NCBI GenBank assembly: GCA_049602715.1
Contig: JBMYRX010000029.1
Coordinates: 1-26,163 of the forward strand
DNA from: GCA-2697345 sp049602715
GTDB taxonomy: Bacteria > Pseudomonadota > Alphaproteobacteria > Rhodobacterales > Rhodobacteraceae
Direction of reading: 5' to 3'
DNA: 26,163 bases
This document shows, in pieces, positions 15,563 through 23,192 of the stretch. The position numbers and the translations under genes are program-made. How positions within the stretch are numbered: position 1 is the stretch's first letter; the number at the start of each line of letters is the position of its first letter. The notes under the pieces were generated by a model. It did no database searches. It worked only from the letters and a program-made list of their open reading frames with translations, and was not told where the DNA came from.

Positions 15563-17007
15563 TTTTTGCTACCAATGGATGCACCCACCCCATCAGGTCG
15601 AGGTAATTTTGAATGAGACTTAGCTATTGAGCTCAATGTATTCTGAATCTTTTTACTTGGCATGGAAGAACTTCTAGTCTCCAAGCTAACATGAATTAAC
15701 ATATGCTCTCCACTTGCTAGGTAGCGTTCTCCCTGCTTCATTATATGGAATAAATGTAGTTTTTTTCCTTTACCAATCAAACAATATGTAAAAATTTTTA
15801 TTAACGCCCCTGCCCGTACTTCGTCTATATGCCTAATGTGTGTTTCTGCTGTAAAGTAACTGCTTCCTGAAGAAATATATTCTTCATCACAACCTATGAT
15901 TTCCATAAATTTATCAGTAGCATCTCCAAATGCTTGTAAATAACGAGCTTCATTCATATGGTTATTGTAATCCACCCAATCTAACGGAACTACCCGTGCA
16001 ACAGTCTCTATTGGTTTCTCAAAATTATAGTCTTTTTTCTTTAAGACTTTATCGAGTTTTTTAAGGTGTGCGCCAACTCCCCAATTTTGTAACTTGAGTG
16101 ACCGCATTACTCCTACCAAGTTATTATCACGAATTACTTCTAACTCTCTAATATTATAGCCTCCTGACTGCGTATCAGATTGACTTGAAATTTTTTCAAT
16201 TAACGACGGTGTCAATTCTGGAACATCCATTAGTTTTGTCCAAGGCCAAGCTAATGCTGGTCCAAATTGCTCTATAAAATGTTTCATACCTGCTTCACCA
16301 CCTGCTAATCGATAAGTCTCAAATAAGCCCATCTGAGCCCATCTCAAACCAAAACCGAATCTTATCGCGTCGTCGATATCTTTTGTCGAGGCTATGTCGT
16401 CCTTAATTAACCAAAGCGCCTCTCGCCAGACGGCTTCTAAAAAACGATCCGCAATATGCGCTTCTATCTCTTTATTAATAATTAACGGAAACATACCAAT
16501 TTCAATCAAAATTTCTTTTGCTTTATCCTTGATTTTGTTGGTAACACCCGCGGTGGGAACTAATTCGACCAAGGGTAAAAGGTAGACTGGGTTAAAGGGA
16601 TGGGCTACCATTATATGATTTGGTAAACTTAAACCATTATTCAATTCAGAAGGTTTAAAACCAGACGTAGAGGAGCATATTAGGGCATTCTTATCAGAAA
16701 ATTTTAAAATCTCTTTGTACACATCGTGCTTGAGTTCTAATCGTTCTGGAATACTCTCTTGTATCCAAGTAGCCCCCTTAACAGCCAGTTCGAGAGAGTC
16801 GTAAAAAGTCAAATCACCTTCGGGTGGTAACTCCTCCTCATACAACCCCGGTAAAGAACGTCTGGCATTTGCCAGGATTTCGTTGACTTTTCTCTCTACA
16901 TCTGGGTCTTTATCAAAAATATTCACATCCCAACCCATTAGTAAAAACCTAGAAGCCCACCCAGCACCAATTACTCCACCACCAACAATCGAAGCTATTT
17001 TTTTCAT
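15559..17007 (-). CDS. lcdH: Fused L-carnitine 3-dehydrogenase / betainyl-CoA thioesterase
   Basis: Two-domain enzyme. Residues 1 to about 320 are a 3-hydroxyacyl-CoA-dehydrogenase-like NAD enzyme: Rossmann loop GGGVIGAGWASR at 9-20, acidic DKD at 32-34 for NAD, and AHPFNP with H136. Residues ~335-470 are a 4HBT hotdog thioesterase, with LDWVDYNNHMNEARYL from 342 and the likely catalytic aspartate D343 or D346. Alphaproteobacteria are known to fuse carnitine dehydrogenase with betainyl-CoA thioesterase; the first domain oxidises L-carnitine to 3-dehydrocarnitine and the second releases glycine betaine from betainyl-CoA. The BKACE gene immediately upstream supplies the intermediate step, which strongly supports this call over a generic hydroxyacyl-CoA dehydrogenase. 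Confidence 0.92.
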   Translation of the reverse strand: MKKIASIVGGGVIGAGWASRFLLMGWDVNIFDKDPDVERKVNEILANARRSLPGLYEEELPPEGDLTFYDSLELAVKGATWIQESIPERLELKHDVYKEILKFSDKNALICSSTSGFKPSELNNGLSLPNHIMVAHPFNPVYLLPLVELVPTAGVTNKIKDKAKEILIEIGMFPLIINKEIEAHIADRFLEAVWREALWLIKDDIASTKDIDDAIRFGFGLRWAQMGLFETYRLAGGEAGMKHFIEQFGPALAWPWTKLMDVPELTPSLIEKISSQSDTQSGGYNIRELEVIRDNNLVGVMRSLKLQNWGVGAHLKKLDKVLKKKDYNFEKPIETVARVVPLDWVDYNNHMNEARYLQAFGDATDKFMEIIGCDEEYISSGSSYFTAETHIRHIDEVRAGALIKIFTYCLIGKGKKLHLFHIMKQGERYLASGEHMLIHVSLETRSSSMPSKKIQNTLSSIAKSHSKLPRPDGVGASIGSKK

Positions 17008-17040
17008 AAAATCTCCGTTTTTAAAATAAGTTTTAAAATT

Positions 17041-17949
17041 CTAACGGGGCGCTCTTTTAGACAGTTTTAATTTTTCTCTAACCTTTTCTGGTCCAATTAC
17101 ACTAGCCCCTATTCTTTCTATAATGTTAACAGCTTTATCCACCAAACTTTCGTTAGTGGCGAAAACACCTTTTTCTAATAATAGATTGTCTTCTAAACCA
17201 ACCCGAACGTTCCCCCCAGCCAATACACTTGCTGCAACATAAGGCATCTGGTTCCTTCCCAAAGAAAAAGCAGAAAATGTCCAATCCTTTGGTACATTAT
17301 TAACCATAGCCATGAATGTATTCAGATCATCTGGTGCTCCCCAAGGGACCCCCATACATAGCTGAACTAACCCTGGAGATTTTAAAACACCATCCTCCAT
17401 TAGCTGTTTCGCGTACCACAAGTGGCCTGTATCAAATGCTTCAATCTCAGGACACACTCCAAAACCTGTCATCATTTTCCCCATTTCCGTTAGCATCCCA
17501 GGCGTATTTGTCATAACATAATTAGCTTCAGCGAAATTCATCGTCCCGCAGTCCAAAGTACAGATTTCAGGTAAGCATTCTTCTATATGTGCCACCCTCT
17601 CCTCGGCTCCAGCCATGTCTGTACTATTCGAAAGAGCTAACGGGTCATCGAGCGAACCAAAAACCATATCCCCACCCATGCCAGCAGTGAGGTTCAAAAC
17701 AACATCAGTTTCAGAGTCTCTTATACGGTCTGTAACTTCTCTATAATATTTTAAGTTCCTTGAAGGTACTCCTGTATCTGGATCTCTAACGTGACAGTGA
17801 ACTATAGCCGCTCCTGCCCTTCCAGCAGCTATGGCGCTGTCAGCAATTTCCTTAGGTGACCTTGGAACATTTGGACTACGGTCCTGTGTACTACCTGAAC
17901 CAGTCACCGCGCACGTAATAAAAACTTCTCGGTTCATTTGTAACGGCAT
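17041..17949 (-). CDS. Beta-keto acid cleavage enzyme (BKACE/DUF849), probable 3-dehydrocarnitine cleavage
   Basis: TIM-barrel zinc enzyme of the BKACE (DUF849) family, which condenses a beta-keto acid with acetyl-CoA and splits it into a CoA ester and acetoacetate. In the carnitine route 3-dehydrocarnitine + acetyl-CoA gives betainyl-CoA + acetoacetate. ITCAVTG lies at residues 11-17. Zinc ligands are H51 and H53 in HCHVRDPDTG, with a further acidic ligand E253 in VGLEDN. CPEIEAFDTGHL at 166-177 is also characteristic. Length is 302 residues. The start at 17949 is supported by AGAGGA on the minus strand about 8 bases upstream. It lies 33 bases before the fused dehydrogenase-thioesterase, which makes dehydrocarnitine the best substrate guess. 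Confidence 0.9.
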   Translation of the reverse strand: MPLQMNREVFITCAVTGSGSTQDRSPNVPRSPKEIADSAIAAGRAGAAIVHCHVRDPDTGVPSRNLKYYREVTDRIRDSETDVVLNLTAGMGGDMVFGSLDDPLALSNSTDMAGAEERVAHIEECLPEICTLDCGTMNFAEANYVMTNTPGMLTEMGKMMTGFGVCPEIEAFDTGHLWYAKQLMEDGVLKSPGLVQLCMGVPWGAPDDLNTFMAMVNNVPKDWTFSAFSLGRNQMPYVAASVLAGGNVRVGLEDNLLLEKGVFATNESLVDKAVNIIERIGASVIGPEKVREKLKLSKRAPR

Positions 17950-17986
17950 AGGTTAAATCCTCTATAATAAATACGTTTGCTTTCCT

Positions 17987-19027
17987 CTAGTAAGGCATTG
18001 GGTTAGCTTTATGAGCATCGGTAATTTCTTGTAATATTTCTGCTCTCAAGTTAACATCAACGCTCTCGACAATACACTTTAGTTGCTCTACATTCGTCGC
18101 GCCGATTATTGGAATAGCTTTAAAAGGTCGATATTTGTACCACGCTAAAGACATATGAATAGGATCTAAGTGATATTTTTTTGCTATGTCAAGATATGCT
18201 TGTGTGGAAGGTAGAACTCTAGATGATGCTCGACCTCCCATCTGATTATTTTTGAACATTCTAGAACCTTCTGGTATACACCCATTTTGATATTTTCCAG
18301 TCAGGTAGCCCGCGGCTAAAGGAGAAAAGCCCAGTAAGGTAATATCTTCATTAACGCACAGTTCTGCTAAATCCGTATCAAATAACCTACACAATAGCGA
18401 GTATTCGTTTTGTATAGTCAAAACTCTCGGTAAATCTAACTCTTCCGCGATTTTCAACCACATTGATGTTCCCCAAGCCGACTCATTAGATAAGCCAAAA
18501 TATCGTATATTACCAACATCAACCTGCCTTTTTAATTCACCCAATGTATCTTCTATATGAGAAACAGTATCTGCTTTTTTTTGATTAGATGGATCAAATG
18601 ACCAATTTTTCCGAAACATATAGCTTCCTCTATTTGGCCAATGTAATTGATATAAATCGATATAATCAGTGTTTAAGCGGCGCAGTGAAGCCTCTATCGT
18701 TCGTTTAATACTTCCCGAAGTAATAGGCTCCCCATTTCTAATTTCTTTGTTACCCTCACCGGCTATCTTAGTTGCAATAACTAACTGATTTCTTTTATGG
18801 TTTTTTCTTAACCAATCACCAATAATCTCCTCTGAAACACCAACGGTATCTTTAGAAATTGGATTAACAGGGTACATTTCAGCTGTATCTAAAAAATTTA
18901 TACCGCTACTTAAAGCCAAATCTATCTGACGGTGTGAATCAACTTTATTAAAATTATTAAATAACATTGTTCCCAGGCAAAGCTCTGAAACTTTTAATTC
19001 ACTAGCCCCTAAAAAAACTTTCTTCAT
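17987..19027 (-). CDS. Aldo/keto reductase, Tas-like
   Basis: NADP-dependent (beta/alpha)8 aldo/keto reductase resembling E. coli Tas and related proteins. The catalytic tetrad is D47 and Y52 (FLDTAEMYP), K87 (IATKIAG) and H129 (QLHWP). The insert with GSYMFRKNW after LHWP and the C-terminal IPIIGATNVEQL are typical of the Tas group. Length is 346 residues. It lies 37 bases upstream of the BKACE gene on the same strand and could be the first gene of the carnitine operon. The substrate is unknown. An aldehyde related to carnitine or gamma-butyrobetaine metabolism is conceivable but rests on context alone. It is divergent from the ImuA-like gene. Confidence 0.88.
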   Translation of the reverse strand: MKKVFLGASELKVSELCLGTMLFNNFNKVDSHRQIDLALSSGINFLDTAEMYPVNPISKDTVGVSEEIIGDWLRKNHKRNQLVIATKIAGEGNKEIRNGEPITSGSIKRTIEASLRRLNTDYIDLYQLHWPNRGSYMFRKNWSFDPSNQKKADTVSHIEDTLGELKRQVDVGNIRYFGLSNESAWGTSMWLKIAEELDLPRVLTIQNEYSLLCRLFDTDLAELCVNEDITLLGFSPLAAGYLTGKYQNGCIPEGSRMFKNNQMGGRASSRVLPSTQAYLDIAKKYHLDPIHMSLAWYKYRPFKAIPIIGATNVEQLKCIVESVDVNLRAEILQEITDAHKANPMPY

Positions 19028-19109
19028 TTTATTCCAGTCCTAATTAAATTTTGTGTAGTAAGCGTTTAGATTACTAAAAAGTAAACGGCTAGTAGAAAAT
19101 ATATATTGA

Positions 19110-19124
19110 GAACAAAAGAAGAAC
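19110..19124 (+). promoter_or_regulatory. Predicted LexA (SOS) box, GAAC-N7-GAAC
   Basis: GAAC at 19110-19113 and GAAC at 19121-19124 are separated by exactly 7 bases. This is the reverse complement of GTTC-N7-GTTC, the direct-repeat LexA operator known from Caulobacter, Rhizobium and Rhodobacter. It ends 16 bases before the start codon of an ImuA-like gene, a family that is part of the bacterial SOS mutasome, and just downstream of a possible -10 (TATATT, 19102-19107). Gene identity and operator support each other. Confidence 0.7.
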
Positions 19125-19140
19125 ATGATAATTTAATTTA

Positions 19141-19746
19141 ATGCAACAATATTTTCCTAATGATGATTTATATTTAGATAGAGAACTCCTAAAAATAGAT
19201 AAAGAGATCGAACTTTCTTTTGAAAGAACACACGAAGTTTTTGGTAATTCTCGACGTAATTTTGCCTTATGGGTAGGTACAAAAATTAGTGGTCCAATTA
19301 TTTGGATTCGACCAAATTGGCTAAGTGATCAACTCTTCCCAGACGGGGTTATGAATTGGATTAATCCAGGGCGAGTAGTAACGATTAGTACTGGTCACTC
19401 CAATGAAAGTTTATGGGCAGCTGAAGAAGCGTTAAGATCTGGTATTACAAAATTAGTAGTTCTTGAAGTTACTACTCATCCAACATTAAAGTCCATACAG
19501 CGTTTAAATTTAGCCGCAGGAACCGGTAAAAAAGAAAAAAAAAATCTAGCAATTTGTCTACTGTTGACTCCAGAAAATGGTGGAGTTCAGGGTGTTGAAA
19601 GTCGTTGGTCTATGGCTATGTGGTATAGCTCTGGAAATTCAAAGTGGAAACTAACAAGTTGTAAGTCACGATACATTCCACCCTCAAGTTGGAAATTAGA
19701 AAGCTTTACAAAAAAACAATTACTAATAACGAAACTTAAAACATAG
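19141..19746 (+). CDS. ImuA-like protein (RecA-related SOS mutagenesis family, COG4544-type)
   Basis: This 201-residue protein resembles alphaproteobacterial ImuA-like proteins: HEVFG at 31-35, then strands GPIIWIRP and GRVVTIST, a hallmark LWAAEEALRSG at 91-101, RLNLAA at 121-126 and SRWSMA at 154-159. ImuA is a distant RecA/SulA relative that works with ImuB and DnaE2 in damage-induced translesion synthesis. No Walker A P-loop is visible, which is usual for ImuA. Neither imuB nor dnaE2 lies in the window, so it is either an orphan or a paralogue. A perfect alphaproteobacterial LexA box ends 16 bases upstream. No good ribosome binding site is visible. Assignment is by motif recognition, without a search. 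Confidence 0.72.
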   Translation: MQQYFPNDDLYLDRELLKIDKEIELSFERTHEVFGNSRRNFALWVGTKISGPIIWIRPNWLSDQLFPDGVMNWINPGRVVTISTGHSNESLWAAEEALRSGITKLVVLEVTTHPTLKSIQRLNLAAGTGKKEKKNLAICLLLTPENGGVQGVESRWSMAMWYSSGNSKWKLTSCKSRYIPPSSWKLESFTKKQLLITKLKT

Positions 19747-19822
19747 ATTAAAACCTATTGTAAAATTAATTTAATTAGATCACTAATTCGTTGACAAGTA
19801 GATTCTCAGATCGGTGATATAA

Positions 19823-21040
19823 ATGCGTATAATTATTTCACTAATTGCGTTATTCTTATCAGTAATACTATTGCAACTCAGCTCCTCCGGAATCGGGCCT
19901 CTGGACGCCTTATCTGGACTTCGATTAAATTTTTCGAGATTTGAAATTGGCCTTCTTGGCTCGTCACATTTCCTAGGCTTTTTTATTGGCTGCTGGTGGG
20001 CACCACGTTTAATGGGATCTGTAGGTCATAGCCGGGCATTCGCTGCCTTTACATCTTTGGGGGCCATAGGCATTCTAACTCATATGATCATAATTGATCC
20101 TTATGCCTGGGCTATAATGAGGATCGCATCTGGCCTATGTGTGGCGGGTTGCTACACTATCATCGAGGCGTGGTTAAATGATAAAACCGATAATAAAACC
20201 AGAGGTAGAGTGATGGGAACTTATCGTGTCGCCGATATGGGAGCCTCTATGTTCGCTCAATTGTTTATTGGATTATTGGAGCCTGCTCACTATGTCTCAT
20301 ACAATCTTTTAGCAATCATGTGTTGCGCAGCAATACTTCCATTAGCATTAACTAAGACGAGTCAACCTATAACTCCAAAAGCTCCACGATTACGGCCTAA
20401 ACTCGCTTTTCAAAGATCTCCACTTGCAGCAGTCGGAGTAATAGTCGCTGGGTTGACTGCAGCCTCATTTCGTATGGTTGGCCCAATTTACGGAGAAGAG
20501 ATAGGGTTAGAACCAAACCAAATTGGTTATTTTCTAGCCATTTCAGTTTTTGGAGGAGCAATTGCTCAATATCCTGTGGGCTGGATAGCTGATAAATTTG
20601 ATCGTCGATGGGTATTAATAAATTTATCACTATCCGCTATTGTAGCGTGTTCTTTTACAATATTGGTTTCTGATAATGGAGCTGCTTATATTTTGTTTGG
20701 ATCTTTTTTGTTTGGTTTCTTTACTTGGCCTATTTTTTCGATATCTGCAGCGCATGCCAACGACTTTTCCAATTCTGAAGAACGGGTAGAACTTTCAGCT
20801 GCTTTAATATTTTTTTACGCTGTTGGTGCTATAGCATCTCCATTAATTACAGCACATCTAATTGATAGTTTCGGTCCTGAGGCCCTATTTACCTTTATCT
20901 TGATAGGCCATCTCGGTTTAATTATTTTTGGATTCTTACGTTTCAGAGTCCGACCAACCAAAACAATTAGAACACCCTATGTTTCTATACCAAGAACAAG
21001 TTTTGCCATTGGCAGACTATTACGCCGGTCACGAAAGTAA
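19823..21040 (+). CDS. MFS transporter, YcaD-like
   Basis: Inner-membrane major facilitator of 405 residues with about 12 hydrophobic segments: the first near residues 3-25, six before a hydrophilic central loop near 180-200 (TKTSQPITPKAPRLRPK), and six after. GCYTIIEAWLNDKT at the end of helix 4 and YPVGWIADKFDRR after helix 8 match the E. coli YcaD group, whose substrate is unknown. The C-terminus is basic. It follows the ImuA-like gene by 76 bases on the same strand. No clear Shine-Dalgarno precedes ATG 19823, though later starts would cut into the first membrane helix. Confidence 0.88.
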   Translation: MRIIISLIALFLSVILLQLSSSGIGPLDALSGLRLNFSRFEIGLLGSSHFLGFFIGCWWAPRLMGSVGHSRAFAAFTSLGAIGILTHMIIIDPYAWAIMRIASGLCVAGCYTIIEAWLNDKTDNKTRGRVMGTYRVADMGASMFAQLFIGLLEPAHYVSYNLLAIMCCAAILPLALTKTSQPITPKAPRLRPKLAFQRSPLAAVGVIVAGLTAASFRMVGPIYGEEIGLEPNQIGYFLAISVFGGAIAQYPVGWIADKFDRRWVLINLSLSAIVACSFTILVSDNGAAYILFGSFLFGFFTWPIFSISAAHANDFSNSEERVELSAALIFFYAVGAIASPLITAHLIDSFGPEALFTFILIGHLGLIIFGFLRFRVRPTKTIRTPYVSIPRTSFAIGRLLRRSRK

Positions 21041-21142
21041 ACTTTCTATTACAATCAGTTATTTTTTTTTATATAACACTATAAAGTTATTTTTATTTTT
21101 TGGTAAAAAATTCATTTAGTCTAATTAAGGTTTTTTTATTTA

Positions 21143-22858
21143 ATGGCACGTTATCTAATCACTTCTGCGATTCCATATATCAATGGAATAAAACACCTGG
21201 GTAATTTGGTGGGAAGCCAGTTACCAGCTGACCTGTATGCGCGTTATTTAAGACAACGCGGTAACGAAGTTATGTTCATTTGCGCTACTGATGAGCACGG
21301 AACACCCGCCGAAATTGCTGCCAATGACGCAGGAAAACCAGTTGAAGAGTATTGTGCGGAGATGCACGACATCCAAGCTAAAATAGGAAAAGGTTTCCAG
21401 TTATCTTTCGATTACTTTGGAAGATCTTCGAGTATGCAAAATCACAAGCTTACTCAATATTTTGCCGAAAAACTATACGAAGCCGGTCTAATCGAAGAAG
21501 TAACAGAAAAACAAGTTTTTTCTATCAAAGATAACCGTTTTTTACCAGACAGGTATATTGAGGGGACGTGCCCTGACTGCGGATATGAGAATGCTAGAGG
21601 AGATCAATGTGAAAATTGTACAAAACAATTAAATCCAACAGACCTGACAAACCCAAGGTCAGCAATATCAGGTTCTCAAGAATTAGAAATTAGAGAAACT
21701 AAGCATCTATACTTACGACAGAGCGCTCTAAAAAATGACCTAGATACCTGGATAAAAAGTAAAAAGGATTGGCCTATACTTACAACTTCGATTGCGAAAA
21801 AGTGGCTTCATGATGGTGATGGACTGCGCGACCGCGGTATCACGAGGGACTTAAAATGGGGCGTACCCGTTAAAAAAAATGGTCAAATTTGGCCAGGAAT
21901 GGAAGGAAAAGTTTTTTACGTATGGTTTGATGCGCCAATAGAATATATCGCCGCAACTAATGAATGGGCTGATAAAAATGGTTTCTCACGAGAGGCTTGG
22001 GAGCGGTGGTGGAGAACCGACAAAGGTGCAGAGGAAGTCACCTATGTACAATTTATGGGTAAGGATAATGTCCCGTTCCACACACTAAGCTTTCCAGCGA
22101 CGGTAATGGGTTCAGATGAGCCGTGGAAGCTAGTGGATTATATAAAATCATTTAATTACTTAAATTATGATGGCGGTCAATTTTCGACGTCTCAAAAACG
22201 TGGTGTTTTTATGGATCAAGCTTTAGACCTTTTACCTTCTGATTACTGGCGATGGTGGTTACTAAGCCATGCCCCCGAAAGCTCAGATAGTGAGTTTACG
22301 TGGGGAAATTTTCAGTTAGGTGTAAACAAAGATCTTGCGGATGTACTAGGAAATTTCGTTAGTAGGGTAACAAAGTTCTGTTATTCGAAATTTGACTCCA
22401 AAGTTCCTAAAGGTGGTAAGTTTGGAGCTCAAGAAACAAAATTAATCTCTAACCTAGAGAAGAAGGTCAAAACCTACGAATCATATATGAACCAGATTGA
22501 AATTAGAAAATCAGCCTCTGAACTTCGCGCTATCTGGGCTTTAGGAAACGAGTACTTACAAGTTGTACAACCGTGGGCTACAATTAAGGACAGACCCCTT
22601 GAGGCAGCTATGCAAATTAGGTTGGCATTAAACTTAATACATCTTTATGCAATTTTATCCTCGCCTTTTATACCCGACGCTTCAAAGACGATTATGGATA
22701 ACCTTAGGAAAAGTGATTCCTCATGGCCTAAAGATTTAAAATTATTCCTAGGCATACTTAAACCCGGTGATTACTTTGAAGTGCCTGAAAACTTATTCGA
22801 AAAAATAAGTGACGAAATGTGTGATACTTGGAAGTCCGAGTTCTCAGGAGAAGAGTAA
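21143..22858 (+). CDS. metG: Methionyl-tRNA synthetase
   Basis: Class I synthetase that charges initiator and elongator tRNA-Met. The HIGH motif is HLGN at residues 18-21. The CP insert has a zinc knuckle with C143/C146 (CPDC) and C156/C159 (CENC). The KMSKS loop is replaced by FSTSQKRG at 347-354, the variant I recognise from alphaproteobacterial MetRS. At 571 residues it ends after the anticodon-binding helical domain and lacks the C-terminal Trbp111-like tRNA-binding domain found in E. coli MetG, which is normal for this subtype. Only a weak AAGG precedes the start. A 102-base T-rich spacer separates it from the MFS gene. Confidence 0.96.
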   Translation: MARYLITSAIPYINGIKHLGNLVGSQLPADLYARYLRQRGNEVMFICATDEHGTPAEIAANDAGKPVEEYCAEMHDIQAKIGKGFQLSFDYFGRSSSMQNHKLTQYFAEKLYEAGLIEEVTEKQVFSIKDNRFLPDRYIEGTCPDCGYENARGDQCENCTKQLNPTDLTNPRSAISGSQELEIRETKHLYLRQSALKNDLDTWIKSKKDWPILTTSIAKKWLHDGDGLRDRGITRDLKWGVPVKKNGQIWPGMEGKVFYVWFDAPIEYIAATNEWADKNGFSREAWERWWRTDKGAEEVTYVQFMGKDNVPFHTLSFPATVMGSDEPWKLVDYIKSFNYLNYDGGQFSTSQKRGVFMDQALDLLPSDYWRWWLLSHAPESSDSEFTWGNFQLGVNKDLADVLGNFVSRVTKFCYSKFDSKVPKGGKFGAQETKLISNLEKKVKTYESYMNQIEIRKSASELRAIWALGNEYLQVVQPWATIKDRPLEAAMQIRLALNLIHLYAILSSPFIPDASKTIMDNLRKSDSSWPKDLKLFLGILKPGDYFEVPENLFEKISDEMCDTWKSEFSGEE

Positions 22859-22893
22859 TGAAGCTATCCTTGTTTTTTAAATTAATTATTTAA
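22858..22893 (+). other. Possible 11-codon micro-ORF coupled to the metG stop
   Basis: An ATG overlaps the metG stop (TAATG) and opens MKLSLFFKLII before TAA. A perfect AGGAG at 22846-22850 lies 7 bases upstream, although those bases also encode the metG C-terminus. The peptide has three leucine codons. It may be chance, or a leader read before the tRNA-Leu region. There is no conservation evidence. Confidence 0.2.
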
Positions 22894-22944
22894 TTGATGA
22901 AATAATCGAAATAAAAAATAAAAAATCGTTGTTCCTGCTCAAAT

Positions 22945-22993
22945 AGGGCCTTGGCCCTCAATAATAAATCGGTTATTCAGAGGATGGTCTGAA
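22945..22993 (+). terminator. Two hairpins between metG and tRNA-Leu (weak terminator candidates)
   Basis: AGGGCC-TT-GGCCCT (22945-22958) is a GC-rich inverted repeat without a T-tract. TTCAGA (22976-22981), a 6-base loop and TCTGAA (22988-22993) form a second stem followed by AGTTATTTTT. Together they are the most likely end of the metG transcript before the tRNA gene. Neither is a textbook terminator. Confidence 0.35.
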
Positions 22994-23049
22994 AGTTATT
23001 TTTAGGCACACACCGCTAATTTCTTTTGCTACTAGAAACAACCTAGTAA

Positions 23050-23135
23050 GCCCGCGTGGTGGAATGGTAGACACATGGGACTTAAAATCCCTGGGCCGAA
23101 AGGCCGTGCCGGTTCAAGTCCGGCCGCGGGTACCA
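23050..23135 (+). tRNA. tRNA-Leu (anticodon UAA)
   Basis: A complete cloverleaf with encoded CCA. The acceptor stem is GCCCGCG (23050-23056) with CGCGGGT (23125-23131, G-U at the first pair), then A and CCA at 23133-23135. The anticodon loop CTTAAAA at 23081-23087 gives UAA (23083-23085), decoding UUA. The long class II variable arm has a GGCC-GAAA-GGCC stem-loop, as expected for leucine. The T arm is GCCGG-TTCAAGT-CCGGC. The base pair closing the anticodon stem (23076 with 23092) is T-T rather than a Watson-Crick pair. Confidence 0.96.
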
Positions 23136-23192
23136 AAGAAAATGGTTTTGGAAAGAAAAGTTTTTATTAGATAAGTTGACTTAAAAGACTGT

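Noticed and set aside
19791..19820. Consensus -35 TTGACA upstream of the MFS gene
   Set aside because: The only candidate -10 sequences at 17-18 bases are poor (GTGATA/TGATAT) and would start transcription after the ATG; a better TATAAA is 21 bases away. Not reported as a promoter.
21057..21094. AGTTATTTTT repeated twice between the MFS gene and metG
   Set aside because: Low-complexity T-rich sequence; repeats of this kind arise readily there.
23050..23192. tRNA-Leu as an integration site for a mobile element
   Set aside because: No integrase, no duplicated tRNA 3' end and no atypical genes follow; the downstream gene looks like a conserved core gene.
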